From Methylorubrum sp. B1-46 (GTDB taxonomy: Bacteria > Pseudomonadota > Alphaproteobacteria > Rhizobiales > Beijerinckiaceae), in NCBI RefSeq assembly GCF_021117295.1, contig NZ_CP088247.1, forward strand, positions 2,805,001-2,869,000: a stretch of DNA of 64,000 nucleotides, written 5' to 3'. The translations under genes and the position numbers were made by a program. This document shows positions 28,548 to 36,651 of the stretch, piece by piece (positions within the stretch are counted from its first letter, which is position 1; every line of letters starts with the position of its first letter). The notes beneath the pieces are model-generated. The model had not been told where the DNA came from and ran no database searches. It saw only the letters and a program-made list of their open reading frames with translations.

Positions 28548-29426
28548 TCACCCTTCGATCGCGAGGGCGATTCCGTGCCGGGCGGTTGCGCCCGGCGCCA
28601 ACAGTCGCTGCGAATCGCGCTCCGCCAGTGCGCCGTCGAAGTCGGCCCAGTCGGCATGGCCGGTCCAAGCTTCCAGCGACAGGAACGGCGCCGTCGGCTT
28701 GGTCCAGACCGCGAGATGGGGAAAGTCGTCCATCCGCATGGCGATGGCCCGGCCGTTCGGCGCCTCGAACCGCATCGAACGGCTGCGCGCGTTCAGAAAA
28801 GCCAGCGCCTCGGTGAACAGCTCCGGATCCAGGTCGAGCCGCGCCCCATCGAGGGGCAACGCACGCTCGCTGCGCACCAGTAACCCACCCGCACCGACCT
28901 CTGGCACGAACGGCCGCTCGGCCTCTTCGAACAAAACCGTGTAGCCGCCGCCGGCACGGCGCTCGCCGTCCGCGAAGGGCCAGGGGAAAGCGGGGTGGAA
29001 GCCGAGGGCGTAGGGCAAGGAAGTCTCGCCCGGATTCTCGACGCTGATCTTGAAATCCAGCGCCCTGGGGGCGATGCGGGCCTCGATGGTGAGCCGGAAC
29101 GGGAAGGGGTAATGCGCCCGCGTCGCCTCGTCGTCGCTCAGGCTCAGGGAGACCGCATCGTCGCTCCAGCCGACGACGGCGAAGGGGAGGTCGCGGGCGA
29201 AGCCGTGCTGGGCCATGGGATAGCGCCGGCCCTCGACCTGCACCTCACCCCCGGCAGAGGCGCCGACCACGGGGAAAAGCCACGGTGCGCTCCGGTTCCA
29301 GTGCTCCGGATTGCCGTTCCAGAGGTATTCGCGGCCTTCGACCTGCCAGGAGACCGGCTCGGCCCCGCGCAGCGCGATCCGCGCCGTGCTGCCGTCCCCG
29401 GCCCGAATCTCGACCGTCTCGCCCAT
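28548..29426 (-). CDS. Aldose 1-epimerase family protein
   Basis: This 292-residue protein belongs to the galactose mutarotase/aldose 1-epimerase superfamily, LacX-like branch: EYLWNGNPEHWNRSAPWLFP near residue 34, YPMAQHGFARDLPF near 70, YALGFHPAFPWPF near 140 and LAVWTKPTAPFLSLE near 233. The conserved His in GFHPAF and Glu in the latter segment match the catalytic pair of the family. The sugar substrate is unknown. It follows the ABC exporter on the same strand with about 60 bases between. Confidence 0.85.
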   Translation of the reverse strand: MGETVEIRAGDGSTARIALRGAEPVSWQVEGREYLWNGNPEHWNRSAPWLFPVVGASAGGEVQVEGRRYPMAQHGFARDLPFAVVGWSDDAVSLSLSDDEATRAHYPFPFRLTIEARIAPRALDFKISVENPGETSLPYALGFHPAFPWPFADGERRAGGGYTVLFEEAERPFVPEVGAGGLLVRSERALPLDGARLDLDPELFTEALAFLNARSRSMRFEAPNGRAIAMRMDDFPHLAVWTKPTAPFLSLEAWTGHADWADFDGALAERDSQRLLAPGATARHGIALAIEG

Positions 29427-29486
29427 GCCGCTCTCCCCCGTGCCGCTTCTCTGCCTGGAAGCGATAGCCGGGCCGAAGCGGGTCCG

Positions 29487-31277
29487 CTACCGATCCTGCG
29501 CCGCGACGGCTTTGTCGGGCGGGGCAGGCGCGGCCGATTCCGCGATCACCTGCGAGGGCGGCCCGGAGGCGACGATCCGCCCATCCTCGACGACATGGAT
29601 CGTGTCGGCCCGGCGCAGTGAGGTCAGGCGGTGGGCGATCATGATGATGGTCCGCGTTCCGCCAAGCGCACCGAGTGCTTCCATCACCGCGGCCTCGGTC
29701 TCGCCGTCGAGCGCGCTCGTCGCCTCGTCGAACACGATCACGTCGGGGTCGTGATAGAGCGCGCGGGCGATGCCGATGCGCTGGCGTTGGCCGCCGCTGA
29801 GCCGCGCGCCGCGCTCCCCGACACCGGTGTCGTAGCCGTCGCCGAGGGCGGCGACGAAGTCGTGCGCACCGGCGAGCCGCGCGGCGCGTTCCACGGCCGC
29901 CCGGTCGAGCCGATCCGGCTCGATGCCGAGGGCGATGTTCTGCGCGATGCTGCCGTCGATCAGGAACACGTCCTGCGGCACGTAGCCGATCCGGTTCTGC
30001 CAGGCCGGAAGGCTCTCCGCGTCGAGCGGCCGGCCGTCGATCAGGATGCGCCCTTGGGTCGGCGTGAGGATACCGAGGATCAGGCCTACCAGCGTCGATT
30101 TTCCCGAGCCGGTGCGGCCGACGAAGCCGATTGTGGTGTGGGCCGGGATGGTCAGATCGATGCCGCGCAGGGTCGGGCGGCCGGGTTCGTAATCGAACGT
30201 GACGCCGTCTAGGCGGATCGTCTGTGTGAACGGCAGCCGTTGCGTCGTGCGGGCAGGGCGTTCGCGCTCGCCTGCCAGCGCGTCGACGATCAGGCGCACG
30301 CCGGGCAGGTGGAAGCGCAACTGCGAGACGGAGGTGAAGATGTTCTGGAAGGCCGGCAGCATGCGGTAGCCGGCGAAGGCGAACAGGCCGAGCAGCGGCA
30401 GCATCCCCGCCGTGTCGATGCCCTGCGTCAGCGCGAACAGAACCACGGCGATGACGCCGCCGAAGGCGAGCGATTCGATGACGAAGCGCGGCAACTGCCC
30501 GGTCACCAGACTGGAGGCGAGGGCGTGGGCATAGGAGCGGGCGGGGGCATCGAAGCCGCCGGTGAATGTCTCCGCGCGGCCGTAGAGCTTGAGTTCAGTC
30601 AGCGCTCCGAAGGTTTCCTGCACCACGCGGTAGCGCCCTTCGTTGCCCGCCACCGCCCGCGTGCCGAGCCGGGCAAGCCGCGCCCGCATCACCAGATAGA
30701 TCGCGACGTAGAGCCCGCCGAAGCCGCCGCCCAGGATCAGCGCGAGCCGCGGCTGGTAGGCGATGAGGAAGATCACCACCGCCAGCGCCGAGGCGCCGCG
30801 CGAGGCGATTACCATTGCGGGCGTGAGCACGCCCACGACGAGGCGGTCGGTCTCGCTCAGCACGTTCTTGGCAAGTTCGGCACTGTTGGCATGGGTGAAG
30901 AACAGCCGCTCGCGATCGACGTAGCGGGCGAGCAGGCGCCGCGCGAAGTCGTACCCGATCAGGTGCGCGAATAGGAGTTGAGCATAGGCGAAGGCGGCAT
31001 TCACCGCGCTGGTGAGCAGGATCGCGGCGAGCGCGGCGAACCCCGTGGCCAGAAGGAAGGCACGGTCGTCGCCGAGGCCGAGGGCATCACGCAGGGCGGC
31101 GAGCGAAGGGATGCGCGCCGTCGCGCCGGGATCGCCGACCAGGGTGAGAAAGGGCAGCACCGAAGCGACGCCAACCACTTCGAGGAGGGCGGCGAGCCCG
31201 AGGCCCAATCCGAGCCATGCGAGCCGCCGCCGATCGCGCCGTCGCATCACCCGCAGGAGATCGAGGAGGGTCCTCAA
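29487..31277 (-). CDS. ABC exporter, fused permease and ATPase (type IV/MsbA-like)
   Basis: This 596-residue half-transporter has six membrane helices in residues 15-310 and a nucleotide-binding domain from about 355. Walker A is GRTGSGKSTL, the signature is LSGGQRQRIGIARAL, and Walker B is VIVFDEATSALD with an H-loop MIAHRL. It most resembles exporters in polysaccharide or lipid-linked glycan clusters. Partner genes are not visible, so the cargo is unknown. It ends with a Pro/Ala-rich tail. Confidence 0.88.
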   Translation of the reverse strand: MRTLLDLLRVMRRRDRRRLAWLGLGLGLAALLEVVGVASVLPFLTLVGDPGATARIPSLAALRDALGLGDDRAFLLATGFAALAAILLTSAVNAAFAYAQLLFAHLIGYDFARRLLARYVDRERLFFTHANSAELAKNVLSETDRLVVGVLTPAMVIASRGASALAVVIFLIAYQPRLALILGGGFGGLYVAIYLVMRARLARLGTRAVAGNEGRYRVVQETFGALTELKLYGRAETFTGGFDAPARSYAHALASSLVTGQLPRFVIESLAFGGVIAVVLFALTQGIDTAGMLPLLGLFAFAGYRMLPAFQNIFTSVSQLRFHLPGVRLIVDALAGERERPARTTQRLPFTQTIRLDGVTFDYEPGRPTLRGIDLTIPAHTTIGFVGRTGSGKSTLVGLILGILTPTQGRILIDGRPLDAESLPAWQNRIGYVPQDVFLIDGSIAQNIALGIEPDRLDRAAVERAARLAGAHDFVAALGDGYDTGVGERGARLSGGQRQRIGIARALYHDPDVIVFDEATSALDGETEAAVMEALGALGGTRTIIMIAHRLTSLRRADTIHVVEDGRIVASGPPSQVIAESAAPAPPDKAVAAQDR

Positions 31278-31651
31278 ACGGTCACCGGGCCCAAGAGGGG
31301 CGCGTTCGAGAGCGCGGGCAGACGCCGCGCTGACGGACGAACACGCGTCAAGCGCTCCGGGCTGCTATAGGTTCGGAGCGCCGCTTAAGTGGTTGATGAC
31401 AAACGCACCCTTCGGCCCGTCTGTCACGGGCTCGGTCTGTAGCACGGCGGGCGCGGGGGGCGTCAAGCGGATGCCGCAGCGTCGCAGCGATCCGCGACAG
31501 AACTCGGGAAACACGCCACTTAGTTGATCGAACCGACGCCGTATTGGAACGGTGCGAGCGGTGATGGCCGGGCGGGGTGGGAAGCGCATCATCCGCCACG
31601 ACAACAGCATCGAGCCGCGGAACCGGAACCTTGGCGGTACGTTCTGCAAGT
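31278..31651. other. Gene-poor region between ABC exporter and small exported protein
   Basis: This 374-base gap lies between divergent starts. Overlapping open frames on both strands are arginine-rich without recognisable domains, and none has a ribosome site I would trust. I see no RNA gene or repeat. Confidence 0.35.
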
Positions 31652-32167
31652 ATGGAACACTATAGATCCGTCTTCGCCACCGCCGCCGTAATGGTAATCG
31701 GCCTTGTTGCGACCTCTCCGCTCATCGCAGAGCAGGATTCGGGTCCGTCGCGCCCGTTGCGTGCTGCCGTCGATGCCGTCTCTGGCAGCAGCGACGGGTG
31801 GACCGATCCGCCCCGGCATCGATTGAGCCTGGCAGCCGCGACGGATGCGTCGGCGGAGAGCCGGAGCGAAGCCGGCGTCATGCCGTCGCCGCGGCCCGCG
31901 AGCTTCGCCCTGCTATCGGCTGAGACGGCGGCCCTCCTGGCGGCCGGCGACTTCGTGAAGGTGGACGCCGCGCAAAGGGTTCAGGCGGTTCGGCGCCACC
32001 GTGCCGCTAAGGTCGCGAGCCGAACCCGTCCGGCAGCGGCAGTCGAGACCACCGCCGAGACGAGCGCTCCGGCTCAGCCGACGACGGCGACGCAGCCGCA
32101 GAAGGCCGCCCGGATCGATCCGATCGGCGACATCCTCCGCGGTCTCGGGATCGGACAAGATAGCTGA
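31652..32167 (+). CDS. Uncharacterised exported protein, Ala/Thr-rich
   Basis: This 171-residue protein begins MEHYRSVFATAAVMVIGLVA, a signal-like hydrophobic segment with a possible cleavage near TSPLIA. The rest is Ala/Thr/Gln/Pro-rich with a helical middle (LLSAETAALLAAGDFVKVDA) and a C-terminal GDILRGLGIGQDS. I recognise no domain. It opens a run of small membrane and exported proteins. The start is the only ATG before the hydrophobic stretch, with a weak GCAAG ribosome site. Confidence 0.6.
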   Translation: MEHYRSVFATAAVMVIGLVATSPLIAEQDSGPSRPLRAAVDAVSGSSDGWTDPPRHRLSLAAATDASAESRSEAGVMPSPRPASFALLSAETAALLAAGDFVKVDAAQRVQAVRRHRAAKVASRTRPAAAVETTAETSAPAQPTTATQPQKAARIDPIGDILRGLGIGQDS

Positions 32168-32285
32168 AGGACGAAGACCAATGTAACGACGGTCTTATAA
32201 CGGCCAATCTGCCGCACGGCACAGGCCACAGTTTTCGCTCGTTGGTTTCGCGACAGTCCTCGACCTCCGCTGCGGAGCAACGCCC

Positions 32286-32384
32286 ATGATCCTCGCTGCT
32301 GCCATCATGCTGATTGGTGCCCTCGGCGCGATCGCCATCACACTCGCTGCGCGTCCGAGCGCCGATCGATATCTGAAGTGGTGA
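32286..32384 (+). CDS. Small single-span membrane protein (32 aa), first of tandem pair
   Basis: A 32-residue frame starts at ATG 32286 with GGAG eight bases upstream. It is one hydrophobic helix (ILAAAIMLIGALGAIAITLA) followed by a short polar tail RPSADRYLKW. The neighbour at 32479-32571 has the same plan and spacing: A-A-x-x-M-x-x-G-x-x-G-A, then P, D and a terminal W in matching positions (about 9 of 29 identical). Function unknown. Confidence 0.55.
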   Translation: MILAAAIMLIGALGAIAITLAARPSADRYLKW

Positions 32385-32478
32385 TCCACTGACCGCGGTC
32401 TGGCGCCGAACGATCGTTTGAAACCCCCCAAGCCTCTCCCACGTTATGGCTGCGTACTGATGACGCGGAGATCCGGCT

Positions 32479-32571
32479 GTGGCGGCAATTGTGATGGTGG
32501 CAGGTGTTGTTGGAGCTGCAGGAACCCTCATCTGCCTGATGCCGCGGCTCGACTCGTTCTTCGAGTGGTGA
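32479..32571 (+). CDS. Small single-span membrane protein (30 aa), second of tandem pair
   Basis: A 30-residue frame starts at GTG 32479 with CGGAG eight bases upstream, the same ribosome-site geometry as its neighbour at 32286. The helix AAIVMVAGVVGAAGTLICL is followed by MPRLDSFFEW. The shared length, tail pattern and spacing argue for duplication and real translation. Function unknown. Confidence 0.55.
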   Translation: MAAIVMVAGVVGAAGTLICLMPRLDSFFEW

Positions 32572-32889
32572 TGATTCTGGCCGCTTGAGCAGCGCGATTT
32601 CTTTAGAGCCAGCGTTAGTGTCTTGTTGAGTGTCGGCAGCGTTGGGTTTAGTCGTTTAGTCTGTGCCAGCTGAGCGCGTTCGAAATGTCTTGCCGCGATA
32701 CGCGGTACTGGTAGCTCATCATCGACCGTCGTTGATCAGCAAGAGCTTGGAATTGCGAGATTCCGACGATGACGCAGAGGCGGTCGAACGAAGAGCCTCG
32801 CCGCGTGGGGTAACTCGCGTCCGCTCCGCAAGGCAAGGTCGGCTGAGAAAGAACTTTTTTCACGACCTTAGCAGCTTGAGCGAAACCAC
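32572..32889. other. Intergenic region before small basic protein
   Basis: This 318-base stretch has near-average to slightly low GC and no convincing gene. A minus-strand frame at 32648-32863 encodes 71 residues without a clear domain and lacks a proper ribosome site. A T-rich run (ACTTTTTTCACG near 32852) could be a promoter part for the downstream small protein. Confidence 0.35.
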
Positions 32890-33066
32890 ATGAAGAATCC
32901 TGCCCTCAGCCTCTGGCTCTCGTCAGTCAACTGGTGGATGGCCCAAGCGACGAATGCCGCTCGACTGCAACAACGGGCCGCACTTAAGGACATGCTGAAG
33001 CCGGCATCGGGCGGTGCTCGCAAGCCAAAGCGGAAACGCGTAACGGCGAAGCGCAGAACCTTCTGA
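32890..33066 (+). CDS. Small basic protein with NPALSLWLSSVN motif (58 aa)
   Basis: A 58-residue frame starts at ATG 32890. It begins MKNPALSLWLSSVNWWMAQA, an amphipathic aromatic-rich segment, and ends in a very basic tail (KPKRKRVTAKRRTF). The N-P-x-x-x-x-W-L-S-x-x-N opening resembles short phasin-related or granule-associated proteins I recall in alphaproteobacteria, but that is memory only. The basic tail would suit nucleic-acid or granule binding. The upstream CTTGAGCGAA is only a weak ribosome site. Confidence 0.5.
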   Translation: MKNPALSLWLSSVNWWMAQATNAARLQQRAALKDMLKPASGGARKPKRKRVTAKRRTF

Positions 33067-33207
33067 CGAAGCAGAGGTGACCTGAGCCAGCGGACGCTCC
33101 GTCGCGGCTCCGTCGCTCGATCAGCGAGACGAGTCTCGCAATTAGATCAACCTACGCAAATATTTTGAGAGATTGGACTTCTGAGTCGCGCGGGCGCTTC
33201 AGATAAA

Positions 33208-33283
33208 TGGTGCCCAGGGACGGAGTCGAACCGCCGACACTGCGATTTTCAGTCGCATGCTCTACCAACTGAGCTACCTGGGC
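33208..33283 (-). tRNA. tRNA-Phe (GAA)
   Basis: The minus strand folds as a 76-nt tRNA with encoded CCA: acceptor GCCCAGG/CCTGGGC, D-loop AGCTCAGTTGGTAGAGC, anticodon loop CTGAAAA with GAA, and T-loop GGTTCGACTCC. It lies upstream of yacG-maf on the same strand in a recognised alphaproteobacterial arrangement. Confidence 0.97.
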
Positions 33284-33397
33284 AACCGCCGCGTCGCGCT
33301 GCGTCGTCGGCTGGCGGGGGTATAGTGAAGGGCTTGGAGCCTGTCCAGCCTCTCATGGGTCCGAGGCGAAGCTTTTTTGCCGAACACCGGTTTCGCC

Positions 33398-33601
33398 TCA
33401 GCGGGAGCGATCCTCCTCATCCGAGCGGGGTGACAGGAGCGACTCCTCGTCGTCCGGGCCGGGAATGACGTAGCGTTCGCCGAGCCAGCGGCCGAGGTCG
33501 ATGTCGGCGCAGCGTGGTGAGCAGAACGGCTTGGTCTCGGGGTTTGCAGGCTTGCCGCAGATCGGACACGGCGCGAGGCCCTTCTTCACCGCCTGCGTCA
33601 C
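33398..33601 (-). CDS. yacG: DNA gyrase inhibitor YacG (zinc-binding)
   Basis: This 67-residue protein has the YacG four-cysteine zinc site: [11 protein letters not shown] near residue 12 and [19 protein letters not shown] near 26, then an acidic tail. In E. coli YacG binds GyrB and blocks gyrase. Its ATG overlaps the maf stop codon, so the two are coupled. Confidence 0.93.
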   Translation of the reverse strand: MTQAVKKGLAPCPICGKPANPETKPFCSPRCADIDLGRWLGERYVIPGPDDEESLLSPRSDEEDRSR

Positions 33602-34269
33602 GACGCAGCTCCCCAGGCTCCGCGTACCGGGAATCCCTCACCCTCAAGCAAGCTCATCGTCTCGTAGAGCGGCAGTCCGACCACCGCGCTGTGCGAGCCG
33701 ACGAGCTTGACGACGAAGGCGGCGGCCAGCCCCTGGATGGCATAGCCGCCGGCCTTCCCACGCCACTCGCCGGAGGAGAGGTAGCCCTCGATCTCGCGGT
33801 TCGACAGGCGCTTGAAGCGCACGCGGGTCTCGACCATTCGCTCGCGGCGGCGATCCTTCGGCGAAAGGATACAGACGGCGGTGAAGACGCGGTGCGCCCG
33901 TCCCGAGAGCAACCGCAGGCAGTCGGCCGCCTCGTCGAGCAGTTCGGCCTTGGGCAGAACGCGGCGGCCCACGGCGACCACGGTGTCGGCCGAGACGAGA
34001 TAAGCCTCCCGCAGATCGTCCCGGCGCCGCGCCGCAGCGCCTGCCGCCTCCAGCTTCTCGCGGGCGAGGCGGCGGGCCAAATCGCGCGGCGATTCGGACT
34101 TGCGCGGCGTCTCATCGAGATCGGCCGGCAGGAGCGCATCGGGTTCGATGCCGACCTGTTGCAGCAGAGCGAGCCGGCGCGGCGAGGCCGAGGCCAGCAC
34201 GAGAGGTGGCCGGCCCGGGCTGCCGGGAAACTGTGGCTTCAAGGCGTCGGTGGTGAGAAGCTCGTTCAT
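33598..34269 (-). CDS. maf: Maf-like nucleotide pyrophosphatase
   Basis: This 223-residue protein is a Maf/YhdE-YceF-type house-cleaning pyrophosphatase of non-canonical nucleotides. Motifs are [19 protein letters not shown] near residue 24, [10 protein letters not shown] near 93, and [16 protein letters not shown] near 175. The ATG at 34269 gives [11 protein letters not shown]; the longer in-frame extension lacks family character. It is followed by yacG with a 4-base overlap. Confidence 0.93.
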   Translation of the reverse strand: MNELLTTDALKPQFPGSPGRPPLVLASASPRRLALLQQVGIEPDALLPADLDETPRKSESPRDLARRLAREKLEAAGAAARRRDDLREAYLVSADTVVAVGRRVLPKAELLDEAADCLRLLSGRAHRVFTAVCILSPKDRRRERMVETRVRFKRLSNREIEGYLSSGEWRGKAGGYAIQGLAAAFVVKLVGSHSAVVGLPLYETMSLLEGEGFPVRGAWGAAS

Positions 34270-34406
34270 CCGCGTGGTCTTACGCACAAGCCCGCCGCCA
34301 CCGCAACGCGATGTCGGCCCACGGACACGTTCCGAGGCTTGCCAACGGCCAGGCAGCCGTCTAAGACCCGGCACATTCCGTTGGGCTTCGACGCGCCTGA
34401 CGCGAC

Positions 34407-34482
34407 GCCGCAATAGCTCAGCTGGTAGAGCACCTCATTCGTAATGAGGGGGTCGGGGGTTCGAATCCCTCTTGCGGCACCA
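34407..34482 (+). tRNA. tRNA-Thr (CGT)
   Basis: The plus strand folds as a 76-nt tRNA with encoded CCA: acceptor GCCGCAA/TTGCGGC, D-loop AGCTCAGCTGGTAGAGC, anticodon stem CTCAT/ATGAG with loop TTCGTAA (anticodon CGT), and T-loop GGTTCGAATCC. It is divergent from maf. Confidence 0.97.
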
Positions 34483-34570
34483 CTCTCCCACGCTGCCGCT
34501 GCTGCCGAGATTCAGGCTCTCGTTCGTTGAGAGCGTGAAACCGCTTCTTCTGCCACGAGCGGGCGCTGGA

Positions 34571-34879
34571 TTACTCCGAGCCTCCGGACCGGCTGCCCTG
34601 AAGTGAGATGCAGGTCCGCACCATGTCGCTCAGCGTCAACGCCTTGGTGTCGCCGATATTGGCCACCTCTTCCAGGCAGCGCATGAAATAGCCGCTATCG
34701 AGGCCGGGCGAGAGCGTGCTCATCGCTTTGCCGACGCGATTGGCGAAATCGATCTTCTCGCCGGCTCCGGCGCGCGGCCATAGGGAGGCTTTGTCGTCCA
34801 TCTTCAGCCGGCCTGCCGCCAGAGATGGATCGACGAGGCAGAACATGGCCAACAACCCGATCGCTGCCGCTCGTCCCAT
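34571..34879 (-). CDS. Uncharacterised exported protein (102 aa)
   Basis: This 102-residue protein has a clear signal peptide (MGRAAAIGLLAMFCLVDPSLAA, cleavage after ALAA-like site). The mature region has two cysteines (FMRCLEEVAN and MVRTCISLQG) that could form one disulfide. I recognise no domain. It is in the run of small exported proteins. Confidence that it is a gene is moderate from the signal peptide and the clean frame. Confidence 0.65.
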   Translation of the reverse strand: MGRAAAIGLLAMFCLVDPSLAAGRLKMDDKASLWPRAGAGEKIDFANRVGKAMSTLSPGLDSGYFMRCLEEVANIGDTKALTLSDMVRTCISLQGSRSGGSE

Positions 34880-35095
34880 CGCTTTGCTCCCCGTTGCGTT
34901 GTCGGATGCCGCCTCATGATCTGCAGATCCGACAGACGCAATACGGTGCGTTCTTCGATGTTGCGTGAGATGCGAAATTTAAGTTGTTTCTCAGAGATTT
35001 ATCTGCTTCGGGCGCTGCCGGAAACTGTCCCGTGAGAAAGGTCGACCCGCCACCAGAAGCTCCTGGCGGCCGGTCTGCCTACACCGAAGCTGCCT

Positions 35096-35386
35096 TTAGC
35101 GAGAGCTTCCGCCGCCATTGCCGCCGCCGGCGCTGCCTTGCGGGATCGCGCGCTCCGGTTGGCCGGCATTGCCGCCTGCCGCAGAATTGGTGGTGATGGT
35201 GTCAGCTCCGGTGGCGCCGGGCGCGATAATGTAATCGACGGTGTTGCCGGTTGTGTTGGTCTGGCGCTGGATGATCGTGCCCGGCGGAAATGGACCTGCC
35301 AACGGACCGGGAGGTTGGACTTGGGCGGTCGCCGCGCCCGAGCCGAGACAGCTCAAGGCGGCAAGGGTGAGAGCGGTGCGGCGCAT
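35096..35386 (-). CDS. Uncharacterised exported protein, Gly/Asn/Thr-rich (96 aa)
   Basis: The 96-residue protein begins MRRTALTLAALSCLGSGAAT and has a likely cleavage after ATA-Q. The mature part is proline-, threonine- and glycine-rich low-complexity sequence ending GGGNGGGSSR. No domain is recognised. The AGGAGTT before the ATG supports the start. It lies directly downstream of the candidate sRNA on the same strand. Confidence 0.6.
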   Translation of the reverse strand: MRRTALTLAALSCLGSGAATAQVQPPGPLAGPFPPGTIIQRQTNTTGNTVDYIIAPGATGADTITTNSAAGGNAGQPERAIPQGSAGGGNGGGSSR

Positions 35387-35631
35387 ATGAAACTCCTGAA
35401 CGAGTGCCCCGAGAACTCCTGAACGACGCAGGAAGGGCCGCTATCCGCATGCAAGTCTCTCAACGGCTGCTCGGTTTCCTGGCGCCCCTGCGGCCTGATG
35501 ACGACACCCGCCGTGGATGACATCCGAGGCGGGATTTCCGTGGCTGACTCCGCACAGGGTGCAACCGTATCAGCAAATCCGAGCAACAGCCTGTATTGGG
35601 GAATGCCCGAGTAAGGGTGGTCAACAAAAAC

Positions 35632-35720
35632 AAAAAAGGCCGCCCCGAAGGACGGCCCGAAGTCTAGGGAGGAAACGCCCAAGAAGGGCTGCAGAACCGC
35701 GACGCCATCGCGATCCGGCA
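35632..35720 (-). ncRNA. Candidate alpha-r8 / MmgR-type small RNA
   Basis: On the minus strand there is a compact sRNA-like unit. A hairpin CGCGA/TCGCG lies at 35712-35698, a hairpin GCCC-TTCTT-GGGC at 35689-35677, then a pyrimidine run TTTCCTCCCT (35675-35666). It ends with a terminator stem GGCCGTCC-TTCG-GGGCGGCC followed by TTTTTTG. The T3C2TC3T run is the conserved anti-ribosome-site segment I recall for the alpha-r8 (MmgR) family, which in Sinorhizobium meliloti limits PHB accumulation. A promoter-like pair and a TGC palindrome lie just upstream. Confidence 0.65.
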
Positions 35721-35726
35721 TGCCCA

Positions 35727-35756
35727 ATATTTCTCACGTTGCACTGCACAATGCAA
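35727..35756 (-). promoter_or_regulatory. Promoter with overlapping TGC palindrome (PhaR/AniA-like site) of candidate sRNA
   Basis: On the minus strand TTGCAT (35756-35751) and AAATAT (35732-35727) are separated by 18 bases and suit a vegetative promoter. The -35 and spacer overlap the palindrome TTGCACTGCACAATGCAA (35739-35756). TGC-rich sites of this type are bound by PhaR/AniA, the PHB-responsive repressor of alphaproteobacteria. Confidence 0.55.
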
Positions 35757-35875
35757 TTGGCGAAGCGTCGGAAGGGGCATGCGCTGACTGCATATGTTGG
35801 CAACGCTTCATTCGACGGAGCCAAAGGCCCGCTCACGAGTTCCGGTCCGCCTGACGCCGTTTTCGGATGCCTGAG

Positions 35876-36007
35876 ATGCCTCGCTGGATGTTTGCCTTCC
35901 CCATCGTGCTGCTGCTGATGGCGGCGCTTGTCGTGTTTGCCTTCACGCGCACCGGTCCGACGGACAATCAGAACACTCACGCGCCGCAAACCGGCCAGAC
36001 GCGCTGA
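35876..36007 (+). CDS. Small single-span membrane protein (43 aa)
   Basis: A 43-residue frame starts at ATG 35876 (MPRWMFAFPIVLLLMAALVV). It has one membrane helix and a polar tail rich in Thr, Gln and Asn (TGPTDNQNTHAPQTGQTR). The ribosome site is weak. It is not related in sequence to the 32-33 kb pair. Function unknown. Confidence 0.45.
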   Translation: MPRWMFAFPIVLLLMAALVVFAFTRTGPTDNQNTHAPQTGQTR

Positions 36008-36113
36008 CACCACCACCTCGCACGCTCTCCTTTTCCCGCCGGTGAACCCCTCGATCCTGCTCGGCCTGCAAATTGCAAAACCGAGTTGCAGGAACGTTGG
36101 AGGGGGGGCTGTC

Positions 36114-36533
36114 ATGCGGGTCGGCTGCGCGGTGGTGCTGATCGGTTTGCTGATCCCTTCCGCATCGAGGGGCCTGGAGGCGCGATCGGATGTTGCCACC
36201 TTTATCGAGACCGCCCAGCACCATATCGGCGAGCGCGTCACCCTCGAACATTGCCACCTCGTCTACACGACCGAGGAGGAGATCACCTGCGTCGGACTTC
36301 TGCCGAAGGATGCCGCAGGCGAGGTGCGGATGGCCGGCAAGCTTCTGATCCGCGTCGGTCCCGCGGAGATGTCGAGCCATAAGCGGGCTCTCGCCCACTG
36401 CGCCGGAGGCGCCCTCAACGGAAGCTGCGAAGTGAACGTGTCGGGTGAGGTCTACGATGCCGCCCGCTCCTTCGGATTGGGTGAGGCGCGTCTGATCGGT
36501 CTGCGCGAGGCGGCGATCCGCTGGCCTGACTGA
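36114..36533 (+). CDS. Exported protein with putative OB-fold (139 aa)
   Basis: This 139-residue protein starts at ATG 36114 after a GGAGG-rich tract. A signal-like N-terminus (MRVGCAVVLIGLLIPSASRG) precedes a domain with IGERVTLEHCHLVYTTEEEI near residue 38. This resembles OB-fold tRNA_anti-like periplasmic domains. Four cysteines in the mature region could make two disulfides. Function unknown. Confidence 0.65.
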   Translation: MRVGCAVVLIGLLIPSASRGLEARSDVATFIETAQHHIGERVTLEHCHLVYTTEEEITCVGLLPKDAAGEVRMAGKLLIRVGPAEMSSHKRALAHCAGGALNGSCEVNVSGEVYDAARSFGLGEARLIGLREAAIRWPD

Positions 36534-36651
36534 CGGATGGAGATGATGCCGACGGCCGGAGCGTGGCGGTGTCCCTGGGCAGGGAATGGGCATGAGCCCA
36601 CGGGTGAACCGTCGAAGGCTTACGGCGTTGGAACTTCTAGGGAGTTTACCG

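Noticed and set aside
31365..31649. Minus-strand frame of 94 codons abutting the 31652 start
   Set aside because: The sequence is arginine-rich and without a domain, and its start is three bases from the opposite gene start without a ribosome site.
32648..32863. Minus-strand frame of 71 codons opposite the small-protein region
   Set aside because: It begins with GTG after only a weak AAGG and shows no recognised domain or signal peptide; the plus strand also has a frame there. I could not support either as a gene.
34518..34545. GCTCTCGTTCGTTGAGAGC hairpin after tRNA-Thr considered as a terminator
   Set aside because: The stem is real but is not followed by a T-run on the plus strand, so I did not list it as a terminator.
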